Assembly (NCBI GenBank): GCA_011317545.1
Contig: WUJK01000010.1
Span: 248,001-312,000, forward strand
Source: Coniella vitis
Taxonomy: Eukaryota; Ascomycota; Sordariomycetes; Diaporthales; Schizoparmaceae
Length of the DNA: 64,000 nt
Direction of reading: 5' to 3'
In this document: positions 1 through 10,349 of the stretch, piece after piece
How the letters are laid out: the number at the start of each line of letters is the position of its first letter
Position numbering within the stretch: the first letter of the stretch is position 1
The notes under the pieces: model-generated
Databases searched by the model: none
What the model saw: only the letters and a program-made list of their open reading frames with translations
Told to the model about the DNA's origin: nothing
Translations under genes and position numbers: made by a program

Positions 1-3000
1 TACTCACGCCTCTAGCTACACCATTTCCCACCATCTCCCACTGGTCACGCGTCCCACCAAGAAGCACTTCGTCATCTGGCAGGCCCTGAGCGCGCCGCAC
101 CTCCATGACTGACAACGGTCGCATCTGTGTCCAATGCATGAGACTCCCTCCAATACGGGCATCTGTCATGTGGCAAAAGGTCGTGACGGTTGCAAAGAGC
201 TTCCCAGGGTGTGCGCGCCCCCATCCCTTGGACCCGGGCAGAACGCGCTCACACTTGCGGCCCCGCATTGCAGGAGGAAATGCGTCGCGCTCGTGCGGGA
301 ACATGTCTGGTTCGCCTTCGGGGGTTTTGGGTTCATAGTATGCTTTGGCAAAATTGACACCCCAAGGTGTCGTGGGAATGTTCAAGATCTGGGTGCGCTT
401 GCTTTTGGGTTGGACAAGGAATTCACCCCGCATGCGCTCCCGCTGGTTACTAGAGGACGACACACCGATAGAGAGGCGGTGGTCGGGAAAGGAGATGCAG
501 GTGTCTGGTTTGGCGTCGCCAATGTCGGGGAGGTCGGCGGTGGCTTCGCCAGCCGTGACGTGCTTGAACGCCACGGGGAGGTCGGCAGGACGGGAAATGT
601 ACGGCTCCCCGTCTGTCATTTGACCGAGGGATGCAACACCGACGCGGTCGCCCTTGATCCAGTGGGAAGGGTACGGGGCGGATGGGAGGGTGACGCCCGG
701 AGCGGCAAAGTAAAGAAAGACGCGCACGCGTTGTTGCGGACACCCGTACGCCCACGCTTCACCGAGGATGATTTGACACTGATAGCCCATGCCAACGAGC
801 GCGCAGATGAGTTGGGAAAAGAAGTCCTCGGTGCGGTTCTTTTTGCTCTGCACGATGTTTCGCACATTCTCCAAGAGCCCCCATGCCGGGCGCCAGTAGT
901 CGATGCACGAGGCAAAGGAAGCGACAAGCGAACGGTTCTTTTTCTGTTCGAGCGTCGTCTTGTCGGAAGTAATCAGAGAGAAGCCCGGGCAAGGAGTACC
1001 GCCAGAGACAAGCTCGACTTGGCCTGGCCGTGGTACTGCAGGGCTGAACTTGCCTTCAAAGGCGCGCAGAAGAAGATCGTCAATAGACCCCAAAAAGGGT
1101 GCCACAGTGTTGGGTGCAGCGTTGGCCATGTACGTGTGGATGGCAGCCTCCCAGATATCGTTCGCCCATTTGGCCTCCACGGCGCCGCCATCTTCGAGCC
1201 CGCGGCCAAAGTTGCCGCAACCGCAAAAGAGATCCAGGGCCCGCAATTTTTCCACGGGCTTTGTTGGGTCGAAGCCTTGACGCAGAGGCGGTCGGTCCGC
1301 GGTGCCCAGTGGTTCGAGTGCCCCGTCGGCACGTTGGCGATGAGAAATGAAGAATGCATTGCCAGTCCCGTTACGATTATATGGTGCCGGGATGGTCTCG
1401 CACGGCGAATAAAAGCGTACGATGCAGCGCGTCACAATCTTGTCGGTCGGCAGCTGGACAGTCTTGTCGGTATAGACGAGCTCGTTGACGGCAGCGTCGC
1501 CATGGCCGTCATAGTGGTTGCGCCGAGCCAAGACTCGCAGCGTGGCTGTGCGATCCGGCTCGTGATAGCCCAGAATTTCGTAGGGCTGGAGGAATCGGCT
1601 ACCGGGCGTGGAAACCAGTACTGTTTCTCCTACGCCATATTCCGGTGCAGGCTGAGACGCCTCGTGGCTGCACCGCAGATGTCCTTGCTCCAGCGTGATG
1701 AACCTCCGCTCGCCCGTATGGTACGTCTGCCTTACAAAGAAATCGGTCTGTTGTGCCTGGGGGCTGCCGAACCACTCGACAGAATGGACGTCCAGAACTT
1801 CCTCTCCGGCAATCTTGGCCGCCATGCTCTGCTGGCACGTGCAATTCTCACTGAGAAAAAGCTCATTGGTCCAGGGATATCGCATGGAGCAGCATGGCGT
1901 GTCTTCGGGCTGGTAGAGCCAGATCACATCGAAGCGCCGCTTGCCATTCTTGGGATTGAGATGCTTCTTTTGCACGAGGCCATACCACTTCTTGTCGGGA
2001 CGCTCCGTCATCCACTTGCTTCCGGATCCATGGTCGTCGGGTACGGTCGAGATGAGGTCGCCCACCGAGACATTCGCGACCATGTCCTGGTGACTCGCAA
2101 ACCTTTGTGGCCGCCGCACATAACGAAGGCGTTCAAGTTGATTCGTTGGCCAAGACGACCTGATGCGCTCATCTTGGCTAATCGTAGGCTCGACGGCCTT
2201 CAGCAAGCCTCCCAGGTCGAGCCCAGAGAAAAGGTCATGGATATATGGCGTGACGATGGTCTGCGGAACCACCTTCTTGCCGGGCATATTTCCTATTCTG
2301 GGGTAAAATTTGAACGGATTCGTGATTTCCTGAAACACATCCAACCTCTTGAATTGGCTGAGAGTGAAGACTCCGTACATCTCCTTGCGCAGGAAGGGCT
2401 CATTGGCAATGATACTTTGCCGGAAATCGTTGCTTTGGCGTTGCGCGTACCATTTGAGGAAAACGGGAGACTTTTTGTACTTTTTCCTGAGCCAAGTGCC
2501 AAAATCTGCTTTGAAGTCGTGGATGGACACGCTCTTCTTGAGCTCCAGCACCCGTGTGCAAAATTCGAACATATGCTTCGCCAGATCGGCCACCCAAAGG
2601 AAGGGCTTGTGGAATCTCGCGTATTCAAGAGCTGGGTTTTTGAGCTGGTAGTAAACTTCCCTTTGCGCGTTCAGTTTGGATCGGATCCATATCTGGTCGC
2701 CCACGGTGGGCTCAGAGTCGCCGTAATTGCCCAGGGGTATCTCCTCGAACTCGACGCGCTGGACAAAGTACTCGGCCTTGCCGACGCGCAAGATGCCGTC
2801 GAAATAAAATGATTGCTTCCCAGAACGCGTGGCGTGGTCGTGGATGGCGCGCATCTCGAATGGATACTGAGAGGTGACGATGTAACAAGAAAAATTGTCC
2901 AGCTCGATTTCGGTGAAGTCTTCGTCCCGAGCAGGTGCCTGGCTGGCGCCCAGCAGGCTCTGGAGCGCGTGGGCCTCGGTACTGTGTGGCGCTGGCGGCT

Positions 3001-3271
3001 CAAATGGCTCGAAGACGGAACGCGGATTAATGAGCGTCGTGGTTGGCAGTTGGACGACGATATTACACGGCCGTGTTTGGGGTGGTAAACGGGCGAGTGA
3101 GGCAGGGGGAGGCGCGTCCAAGGCAGAATCCGCCACTTGGTCCTGCTCCGCCTCCACCCGCTCATAGACTTCATTGACGTCGAAGCCATGGAGGTCGGAC
3201 ACGACCTGGCGGTTTGAGAGCTCATGGTGTGCTGGGTCTCGAGGGCTGTCACTCGAGCTCGGGAGTGACAT
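1..3271 (-). CDS. dim-2: DIM-2-type DNA (cytosine-5) methyltransferase, partial at window edge
   Basis: Maintenance/de novo cytosine methyltransferase expected to act in the nucleus on heterochromatin and repeats. One minus-strand frame is open from an ATG at 3271 to position 1 (1090 codons). A BAH-like segment lies near residues 190-250 and a clearer BAH domain near 400-520 (WYGLV and LYQPEDT). The catalytic domain follows: motif I LDLFCGCGNFG (Asp680), motif IV GGTPCPGFS (nucleophile Cys761), motif VI ENV (Glu801), motif VIII QQRVRVF and, at the edge, motif X VGNGVA. All catalytic motifs are present, so only a short C-terminal tail should be missing. The PCPG form and the BAH domains point to DIM-2 rather than RID. 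The start is tentative: the frame stays open for a while upstream without an ATG that I can see, and Neurospora DIM-2 has a longer N-terminus. The long plus-strand frame over this region is its shadow. Confidence 0.92.
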   Translation of the reverse strand, partial: MSLPSSSDSPRDPAHHELSNRQVVSDLHGFDVNEVYERVEAEQDQVADSALDAPPPASLARLPPQTRPCNIVVQLPTTTLINPRSVFEPFEPPAPHSTEAHALQSLLGASQAPARDEDFTEIELDNFSCYIVTSQYPFEMRAIHDHATRSGKQSFYFDGILRVGKAEYFVQRVEFEEIPLGNYGDSEPTVGDQIWIRSKLNAQREVYYQLKNPALEYARFHKPFLWVADLAKHMFEFCTRVLELKKSVSIHDFKADFGTWLRKKYKKSPVFLKWYAQRQSNDFRQSIIANEPFLRKEMYGVFTLSQFKRLDVFQEITNPFKFYPRIGNMPGKKVVPQTIVTPYIHDLFSGLDLGGLLKAVEPTISQDERIRSSWPTNQLERLRYVRRPQRFASHQDMVANVSVGDLISTVPDDHGSGSKWMTERPDKKWYGLVQKKHLNPKNGKRRFDVIWLYQPEDTPCCSMRYPWTNELFLSENCTCQQSMAAKIAGEEVLDVHSVEWFGSPQAQQTDFFVRQTYHTGERRFITLEQGHLRCSHEASQPAPEYGVGETVLVSTPGSRFLQPYEILGYHEPDRTATLRVLARRNHYDGHGDAAVNELVYTDKTVQLPTDKIVTRCIVRFYSPCETIPAPYNRNGTGNAFFISHRQRADGALEPLGTADRPPLRQGFDPTKPVEKLRALDLFCGCGNFGRGLEDGGAVEAKWANDIWEAAIHTYMANAAPNTVAPFLGSIDDLLLRAFEGKFSPAVPRPGQVELVSGGTPCPGFSLITSDKTTLEQKKNRSLVASFASCIDYWRPAWGLLENVRNIVQSKKNRTEDFFSQLICALVGMGYQCQIILGEAWAYGCPQQRVRVFLYFAAPGVTLPSAPYPSHWIKGDRVGVASLGQMTDGEPYISRPADLPVAFKHVTAGEATADLPDIGDAKPDTCISFPDHRLSIGVSSSSNQRERMRGEFLVQPKSKRTQILNIPTTPWGVNFAKAYYEPKTPEGEPDMFPHERDAFPPAMRGRKCERVLPGSKGWGRAHPGKLFATVTTFCHMTDARIGGSLMHWTQMRPLSVMEVRRAQGLPDDEVLLGGTRDQWEMVGNGVARGVS

Positions 3272-3433
3272 TGTTCGAAGAGGACTTGCAACGCAGCCAC
3301 ACAATGAACAATCAGACAAAGACAAGCAAACCTGCCTCGAGTGCTGCCATGAACAGACACCAGCCTGCGAGCAATCTTTTATGAGCTGTCGCGTAAGAGG
3401 GAAAGGACAAGGCCAGCCGCAACCGCGCGGTGG

Positions 3434-3461
3434 TTTTTTTTTTTTTTTTTTTTTTTTTTTT
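3434..3461. repeat. Poly-T run, 28 nt
   Basis: Uninterrupted T stretch about 165 bp upstream of the DIM-2-like start (poly-A on the coding strand). Mononucleotide microsatellite; exact length may carry assembly error. Confidence 0.9.
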
Positions 3462-3685
3462 CTTTCTGGGTTCGAGGCCGAGTAGAAACGGTAGTCAAAT
3501 CACAACCCCCAAAAAGAAGAAGAAAAAAAAGAAAGAAAAAAGGGAAGCGCCGAGCTTTGCGCGAAAAAGTGAGGTTGAATATCCAGCAAACTTCAAAATG
3601 GCTAATTCCACCCGCAAGCACCCATTGGCGGCGAAGTAGAACAATGCAAGCTAGCACTTGTCCAAAGTATACGTACGGAACGCGA

Positions 3686-3694
3686 TACTATGTA
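3686..3694 (+). repeat. First copy of the recurrent intergenic nonamer TACTATGTA
   Basis: The same nine bases, on either strand, occur at 3686, 14616 (plus), 16249, 17364, 45379 (minus), 47694, 52232, 62239 (plus), 62246 (minus) and 62315 (plus). All ten lie outside predicted coding sequence. The two at 62239 and 62246 overlap head to head to form a perfect 16-bp palindrome. Function unknown. Confidence 0.75.
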
Positions 3695-3990
3695 GCAGAC
3701 AAGACGGGTTGGCGGGATGGATGGCTCGGTGGGTTGGCCCAGTTGGATTTTCAGGCCCCAAACCAGGCTAGCCTACAAATTGCAGCATCCCTGTCACGCC
3801 AGTGCTTCTTTGGCGGAGAAGGGAAGCAGCGGCCCAAAGATCAACAGTCAAGACGAGGAAGGAACAAGGTTGCTTCTATACATGGTACATGTCGATGTAC
3901 AAATCCCATTTGCATCTTTTTATGTGCATGGTTCTCTCTTGCATTGGGTATCTCTTTCGTCTTCGCCGTCCATTCGGCTCGAGCAAGAAG

Positions 3991-6710
3991 TCATGTAATT
4001 GGCATTCCAAAAGCCCTCGCCATTTCCTCCTTCATCTCCCGACGGCGTCGATATCGTGCTACGTCCTCCTCGCTCGGCCACATCCACGTCCCGCCCCGCC
4101 GAGCCAGCGCCTCGAAACGTTCCCCAAGCTCGCGCGCCAGTTCTGTGTCCAGCGACTCGTCTGTGTATGCTCGGAAGCACGCAAACGCCTGCATGAGCAT
4201 GTCCCACTGCTTGTGCCCTGGATCGCGCGCTTTCTGCAAGACGTCCCCCAGCCCCCACGTTGAGAGCACCCATTCAACCACCCGCGCGCCTTCGTCAATG
4301 TCCTCGTGCTCCATCAACACCTCGACGTATGTCTGGATGTGGGCCGCGCTGAGCTCGTGGACAAGAGTGGGCGAGGCGTCTGCACTCGCCTCACTGTCGC
4401 CAGCTGCATGGTAGGCAGTTGTCAGTTTCCAGAAACCTGCCTTGAGAGTATCAACGGCCAGGGAGGCTACCCGTCTTCCAGCCGCTTGTTCCTTTCCATT
4501 GGAGCCTTCACAGCGCAGGACCTTGAGCGCGCACCGCGCCAGACAGTCGAACGTCGTAGGGTGCAAGCCCTGGACGGCCTTGTAAGCCTCAAAAAGCCGC
4601 ATGTTGGTGAGCAGCGCATGCACGTCGTCCTCACGCTGCGAGACGTAGGGTCGCAACACGAGGTTCGTCTTGGCCAGCACTCTCATGACGGTATGCCACG
4701 GCAGAGGGGCGCGCCTGGCCTGCGGAGTCATACGCGTCGTCAGGAGCTTGATGGCACGGTTCACAAATTCATATTTCACAATGACGTCCGGGTTGGGCTG
4801 GTGCGACCGGCCAGCGATCCAGCGACGACGGGGTTGCAGGCGGCAGAGCAGGTCCAGATACGCATTGAACGCGGCAAGAGGTATCTGTTGCAGCCTCTCC
4901 CGTTGGGGCATGGTCGATGTGGTGAGATCAAAGATGGCCTGCTTGTCCAGAGCGCTGTCCCGCAGTATCTGGCCCGCCCTCTCCACCGAGTCGGCGTGTT
5001 GGATCAGCAACGTCAGACAGTGCCGGATCGGTCTGTTGCCATCCCGCAGCATCTGCTCGTACAGCTCTTCTGGGGTGCATGGTCGGAGCCTTTCGCGTTC
5101 GTACTCGGTCAGATTGGCCTCGTACGGCGGGTACGTCTCTCTTGCTTCGCCTGGGACTAGGGTCCAGTTCTCGTCGGTCTCGGCCGCATACAGCTTGGAG
5201 AACATCTCCGTGTAGACCTGAAAATTGGGCTTGAGTCCGCGCACAGGAGGCTCGTGGAACTTTTGCCACGCCTCCTGCGCGCTACGCGTGGCCCTGACCT
5301 TGGCAGCCCACTCGGTGAAGACGTTGAGCGATGCAAGCCCCGCGGACCAGACGCGCAGAGGCGCTGCGCGGTGCTGGATGGCTACCGTCTGGCCCGGCAC
5401 AAAGCCGCCGAGCGTGTCGAGCGCCCGATCGATGGTTTCATCCGCATATCCCTCGGAGCGCTTGAGCATGCCTGCCCGTACGCTCCTGCTCAGAAAGTCC
5501 TCGGCATCGCGCAGCTCATCCACCCCGTCAAACCGTCGGATATATGGGGGCCAGGTCTTGGCGTGGCGTTCGGCGGCCATTTGCTCCGTCTCCGACTTCT
5601 TGAGGCCCAACAGAACCATCCGGATCGCGCGGTAGCTAGCGTTGCTGATGGTGAGCGGCTGCGGCAGCTGCGACGAAAACCCGAGAAGCAGTTTCTGCGC
5701 CTTCCAGCTATGCGACGAGTGCGCGACAGGCGAGGACGCTGACGGCAAGCGGAACATCTGCAGTGCAGTGTTGAAGACCAGACAGCGGCCCGCGTACGCT
5801 GCTCGCTCGCTACTTGTGTCGGGCGACAGGCGCATGTAGTCCATCACGAGCCGCGCTACCATGACAATCGAAGAGGGGAACGACTTCAGACAATGAAAGA
5901 CGAGACGCTTGAGCAGGATGCAGAAATGCTTGGGAGTCATGTTGAGCCTGTTGTCCAAGGTCTTGTTCAGGGGACCGACCACGTCGCCGGGCCTGCAGTA
6001 GGTTTGGGCAATGTAGTCGTATAGTCTGACCAGCGAGGACCCTTTGCGGAAGTGCTCGTCGGTCCCGAGAATCGCCATAAGAACAAAGATAGGCTTGAAG
6101 CGAGGATGCGCCATCAGCCGGTCGACTTTGTCGTCGTGGGTCGGGGCTTCCAAGATCCAAATCCAGTGTGCCAGGTCGTCTTCTGCGAGGCCTTTGTACG
6201 CGAGCGTCTGTAAGCGCCTGTTCCATCTCTCGGGCCGTCCCAACAGCTCATTCAAACTCGTCATCATCATGGCCTGGTCCTCCCGCAGCGAGTACTGATG
6301 GGCAAGCACAGGGAGCCGCGGGTTGAGCGAGCGCCCAATTTTTTGCGCCTTTTCCCAATTCTCCGTCGTCAGGTCCTTTCCTCGTGTCCGCAGTTGCTGG
6401 ATCAAGAAGCGGGTGGGCGGCTGCTTCAGACTGTATCGCTGCGCCCTGGGCTTGGACGCTCTCGGTCGTGCTGCCCGCGGTGGCTGCGGCTCTGTCGCGA
6501 GACCATACTGCTGGAAGCTGTCAACAGACTCGAACGACGCAGCGTCTGTGTGGTAGGCAGTCTGCGCAACCCGCTCAAGTCAGTTTCGACTGTGTATGCA
6601 GACCCAATCTGGACAATCAAGCTTACCCAACGAGCACGCCGGGAACATGCTGTGGCGATGGAATGCCATTTTACGGAACGGCAAGAGGGCAAATGCATCG
6701 AGGGCGGCAT
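3991..6710 (-). CDS. Large fungal protein, probably mitochondrial (PPR-like architecture possible)
   Basis: Two exons: 6710-6627 and 6561-3991, joined across a 65-nt intron (6626-6562; donor GTAAGC, branch CTGAC, acceptor GCAG), giving about 884 residues. The ATG at 6710 starts a short Ser/Arg-rich, acid-poor leader (SIATACSRRARW), typical of a mitochondrial targeting peptide. The rest is helical throughout, with repeated two-helix units and no catalytic motif that I recognise. It resembles the degenerate pentatricopeptide/helical-repeat proteins that support mitochondrial mRNA expression in fungi, but I cannot assign a family member. The C-terminus (about residues 700-884) is rich in Glu, Arg and Trp. 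The gene itself is secure; function is inference from architecture only. Confidence 0.8.
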
Positions 6711-7537
6711 GCACGCATTTTTGCACGCGACAGGGCCGTCCACTGCCCTCGGTTGCAGAGCTTTCGAAGATTGCTGTGTTGTTTGAGGTGATGATGCAAA
6801 TGGGTACGATGGGGGGGATGTGGAAAATTGGTACTGCACTTGCCTCGGTGGGATTCAGACCCCTGCGCGCATACCTACACCTAGTAGTTTAGAAGGGATT
6901 ATGTAATGTACTTTTTCTTGGTCAGTCAAGTGTGATTTCTTAGGAAGAATTAGAAAATCATAGAAGTTTGAATAAACACCAAATCATCTAAAATATAAGC
7001 TATGAATTAATAGTATATAGGAATAGTAAAACTGATATAAAATTAAAATAATACAATCATGAAATTGAAAAATAAACGATGTGCGCATTTCATAAGTCTC
7101 TACTATATATTCAGTACAAGAGAAATAGAAGCAAAAAAAGACAAAGAAAAGCATTATTATCATTATTATTTTTTAAGAAAAAATGAAAGAGCCCGGGAAC
7201 TCATATTTAACTGGTCTTGAAATCAAAAGGGACCCTGCTACAGGCACAATTTCAACAAATACACTATAACTTACAAAACTAACGATCAACGCCTTGCTTC
7301 CAAAAAGCGCAAAGGGGCAGCGCCAGCAATACCATAAGTAGTAGGCGCATACCGGCAGCAATCTCCACAGCCGGCAGTCCGAGTCCCCACTTGAGCTAGC
7401 TCCCTTGGCAGCCTGGCCGACCCTGAGCCGCGCCGCCGCCTCCGCCGTGCCGAGGAAGGGAGAAGCGCGCCGCAATAAGCTCACCGTTGAACCTTGACGC
7501 GCGACTGATAGAGAACAACACCACCACCAACAACACC

Positions 7538-7569
<32 letters not shown>

Positions 7570-7683
7570 GATCAAAAAGAAGGAAACAGGCATTGAGCCG
7601 CGATCTCTTATTGGAAACCCCCCCCCAGCAACATCCCACTCGCGACAGTGCCAGCGCGAGTGCCAGCGCCAGCCCGCGCCGGT
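6711..7683. other. Divergent intergenic region with an AT-rich island
   Basis: Separates the minus-strand mitochondrial-type gene from the plus-strand SAS2 gene. Bases about 6895-7190 are strikingly A/T-rich (many TpA and AAA steps) inside an otherwise GC-balanced locus. An AAC trinucleotide tract at 7536-7569 lies in the presumed SAS2 5' leader. A short minus-strand open frame around 7173-7484 has no supporting features. Confidence 0.65.
7536..7569. repeat. (AAC)n microsatellite
   Basis: About eleven AAC units preceded by imperfect CAC/AAC units from about 7515. Lies upstream of the SAS2 start codon, so probably in its 5' leader. Confidence 0.85.
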
Positions 7684-9456
7684 ATGCGAGGCCGCCTCGC
7701 AGCGCACCAGCAACGGCGTGCGGCGCCTGCAAGATCGACCGATCGCGCCGAGTCAGAGATGACCCACAAGCCGGTGGTCAGGCACCGCATCCTCCGCCCG
7801 CACCGGTACTCGAGCGACGACGCCGACATCCACCTGCCGGACGAACTGTCGGCCAGCGACGCGGGCGATCTCGTCGTGCCTCTGCTGCGCGTCTCGGTCG
7901 ACAGCCCTACAAAGACACGGCGGCGGGGCTCCATCGGCGATCACTCCGTAGCACGAGGGCCGGCGGCCGCCAGCACGCCCACCAAGGCGAAAACAATGCT
8001 GCAGAATACAAAGACGCAGCAACCTCCGCCGCCCCGTGCTGCCCGGACCTCGGACCAAATCGCTGCCAACACCAGCAAGCCCTTTGCGCCCACAGCGACC
8101 CCCCCCTCACCGCAACAGTCCCCCGCGCGGCCTCTCAAGAAGAAGAAGAGGGACTCGAGTAAGGCACTGGAGAAGATCAAGTCAAGCGTGGCCGACAGGA
8201 ACATTGACAAGGTGGTATTTGGCAACGTGTGCTTCTCGACGTGGTACCACTCGCCGTACGGCACAGAAGCGCTGAGAGAAATCTCAGGACACAGCATCAA
8301 GTCGAGCAACGCGAGTATTGGTGCACACGACGGCCCTGAAAAGCACGACGCGTTGCCGGGACACGCGTCTCGCAAGACCAAGGAGGGTAAGTTGGACAGG
8401 CTGTATGTGTGCCCCAGCTGCTTCAAGTACTCCAAGGAGCTTGTACCGTGGTGGCAACACGTGCATGCATGCGAGCGACGGTGCTATATGCCAGGTCAAA
8501 AGATATACACGCACCCAAAAGCTCCAAATACGGGTGCCGGTCAGCATGCCTCCGGCAGGACGCCGACACGCAACAAGAAAAGCGCCGGGATCGCTCAGCT
8601 AGAAGAAGAAGATGATGACGATCAAGGCCAAGGCGAATGGTCGATTTGGCAAGTGGACGGCGAAGACGACGCGCTCTTTTGCCAGAATCTCTCATTGTTT
8701 GCCAAATTGTTCCTCGACAATAAGTCTGTCTTTTTTGATGTCGCTGGCTTCCACTACTTTCTCCTCGTCCACACAACCCCTCGGCTCCAGAATGAGCACG
8801 ATGCGGCTGGCCCCTTGCCGCCCAAGCACCAAGTCGTCGGCTTCTTTTCAAAAGAGAAGCTGTCCTGGGACAACAACAACCTGGCCTGTATTCTGATTTT
8901 CCCACCCTGGCAGCGCAAGGGGCTTGGTACGCTCCTCATGGGCATTAGCTATGAGATTTCTCGCCGTGAGGGATGCCTGGGTGGGCCCGAAAAGCCCATC
9001 TCGGATCTGGGGAAAAAGGGCTACAAGCGCTTCTGGGGAGGCGAGATTGCCGCATGGCTGTTGAGTCTTGACACAAGTGGCGATGAAGAAGTGGTTGTTG
9101 ATGTGGAAGAGTGCAGCCAGGCAACATGGATTGTGCCCGAGGATTGTCTCATGATGCTTCGGGAAATGGGTGTCATTGAGCAGGCTGGCGTGGGTCCTCC
9201 CAAAAAGAAAAAGAAGAAGAACACGTTGTCAGGTGGCGACGGAGAACAAGTTGCGGGCAATGAGGAGGACGAGACTGCAGATAGTCCAGAAGAGCAGGAA
9301 GAGGTGAGAGATGTGGCACGGGTCAGGATCAGCAAGGATGCTGTGTGGGATTGGGTACAGACGAACCGTGTGAGTCTTGAAAAAGCATGTGATCCAGACG
9401 GGTTTGTGGATGGGTATGCGATCAAGAAGCCTGGCATTGAAGAGGATGATGTGTAG
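7684..9456 (+). CDS. sas2: MYST-family histone acetyltransferase, SAS2 type
   Basis: Acetyl-CoA-dependent lysine acetyltransferase; yeast Sas2 acetylates histone H4 K16 at silent-chromatin boundaries. Single exon, 590 residues. A basic, Pro-rich N-terminus is followed by the MYST zinc finger (YVCPSCFKYS ... HVHAC), the fold core around FFDVAGFHYFLLV, the catalytic Cys region LACILIFPPW, the acetyl-CoA loop QRKGLG and the conserved Glu in GPEKPISD. The PPWQRKGLG form favours Sas2 over Esa1 or Sas3; no chromodomain or PHD finger is seen. A Lys-rich stretch (PPKKKKKKN) and an acidic stretch lie in the C-terminal third. Longer than yeast Sas2 (338 residues), as is common in filamentous fungi. The first in-frame ATG is 7684; a second at 7759 (MTHKPVV) is an equally reasonable start. 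Confidence 0.9.
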   Translation: MRGRLAAHQQRRAAPARSTDRAESEMTHKPVVRHRILRPHRYSSDDADIHLPDELSASDAGDLVVPLLRVSVDSPTKTRRRGSIGDHSVARGPAAASTPTKAKTMLQNTKTQQPPPPRAARTSDQIAANTSKPFAPTATPPSPQQSPARPLKKKKRDSSKALEKIKSSVADRNIDKVVFGNVCFSTWYHSPYGTEALREISGHSIKSSNASIGAHDGPEKHDALPGHASRKTKEGKLDRLYVCPSCFKYSKELVPWWQHVHACERRCYMPGQKIYTHPKAPNTGAGQHASGRTPTRNKKSAGIAQLEEEDDDDQGQGEWSIWQVDGEDDALFCQNLSLFAKLFLDNKSVFFDVAGFHYFLLVHTTPRLQNEHDAAGPLPPKHQVVGFFSKEKLSWDNNNLACILIFPPWQRKGLGTLLMGISYEISRREGCLGGPEKPISDLGKKGYKRFWGGEIAAWLLSLDTSGDEEVVVDVEECSQATWIVPEDCLMMLREMGVIEQAGVGPPKKKKKKNTLSGGDGEQVAGNEEDETADSPEEQEEVRDVARVRISKDAVWDWVQTNRVSLEKACDPDGFVDGYAIKKPGIEEDDV

Positions 9457-9843
9457 GTTGGTGCTTGAAAGGGACCTTTCTTTCCGGCGTAGGGCGTCTA
9501 TAGCGACTGTTTTGTTTAGGTGTATTGCTGGCTGTACTGTGGATATATGGTCCTTGAGGACTTCATAATGCCACAACCTTGGTGGCATTCCAATCATTGA
9601 TGTTGATGATGTTAATGGAATATTTATTTTACAATAACGCCTATGTGCTACGACTTTGCCTACTCTCCACGCGCAAAGATGTTACGAATAAAAGAAATTC
9701 CACTTTGGAGTGACTAATATTATCACACGAGCATTTTACAAGAATTTCCATTTTCCAATTAGAGACAAAAGAGCTGCAGGGCAAAGAAGCAAAAATGCAT
9801 AGCTCCAAGGTGGATGGATGGATTGGTCAAAAAGGTCAAAAAA
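9457..9843. other. Intergenic, 3' flank of SAS2
   Basis: Moderately AT-rich spacer between the SAS2 stop and the tRNA-Asn gene. It should contain the SAS2 3'UTR; no other feature seen. Confidence 0.6.
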
Positions 9844-9917
9844 CTCCCCCGCGTGGGCTCGAACCACGAACCTCCTGATTAACAGTCAGACGCGCTAGCC
9901 AATTGCGCCACGGAGGA
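9844..9917 (-). tRNA. tRNA-Asn (anticodon GTT)
   Basis: 74-nt cloverleaf on the minus strand. Acceptor stem TCCTCCG pairs with CGGGGGA (one U-G), D stem GCGC/GCGC, anticodon stem TCTGA/TCAGG around loop CTGTTAA (anticodon GTT), T arm CGTGG-TTCGAGC-CCACG, discriminator G. No intron; CCA not encoded. The intact stems suggest a functional gene. Confidence 0.95.
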
Positions 9918-10349
9918 TATTGTTTATTGGATGATTTTGGGACATTCTCTGGTGCTTATATTCTGTGTTTGCTGCTTTCAAGTCTGTAAGTTTTGGGAAA
10001 TGAAGGTCCTGAAGTGCAATGAGTGTGAGATTATGGGCTGGAAAGTAGTGGTGAGTGAAAAGGAGTGGTGCAGAGCAGGCAGAGTAGGAAGGGGATGTAC
10101 CCATGGATTTCAACCGCCAGAGTAGCTGCGGAAGTTTGTGATGCTGAACAATCATATCGGTTTGTGTAAGAGAGAGGTTGCTATCCGAAATAATGAACAC
10201 ACTCTTTGATATTTCAACATAGTACGTAGCTTGTGAATTCTTTGATCTCTTACAGCATTGAGGCCCATGATTCATGCTATACCAACCATAGACAACCCCT
10301 CCCCACACCTATACGAACACTTCTAACGCCATCTTCATGAAAGCCATCT
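9918..10349. other. Intergenic between tRNA-Asn and the monooxygenase 3' end
   Basis: No coding region or repeat that I can support. It holds the 5' flank of the minus-strand tRNA and the 3' flank of the minus-strand monooxygenase. Confidence 0.6.

Larger units (their letters stand above)
3272..3990. other. Intergenic: DIM-2 upstream region
   Basis: No gene seen. Holds the 5' region of the DIM-2-like gene and the 3' flank of the next minus-strand gene, a 28-T run at 3434-3461, a purine-rich A/G tract around 3508-3545 and one copy of the recurrent nonamer TACTATGTA at 3686-3694. Confidence 0.7.

Noticed and set aside
134..2812. 892-codon plus-strand open frame
   Set aside because: It is the antisense shadow of the DIM-2-like gene; the minus strand carries every methyltransferase motif, while this frame has no recognisable domain.
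7173..7484. 103-codon minus-strand frame with hydrophobic stretch
   Set aside because: No ATG at a sensible position, lies in the SAS2 leader/AT-rich spacer, and shows no family resemblance.
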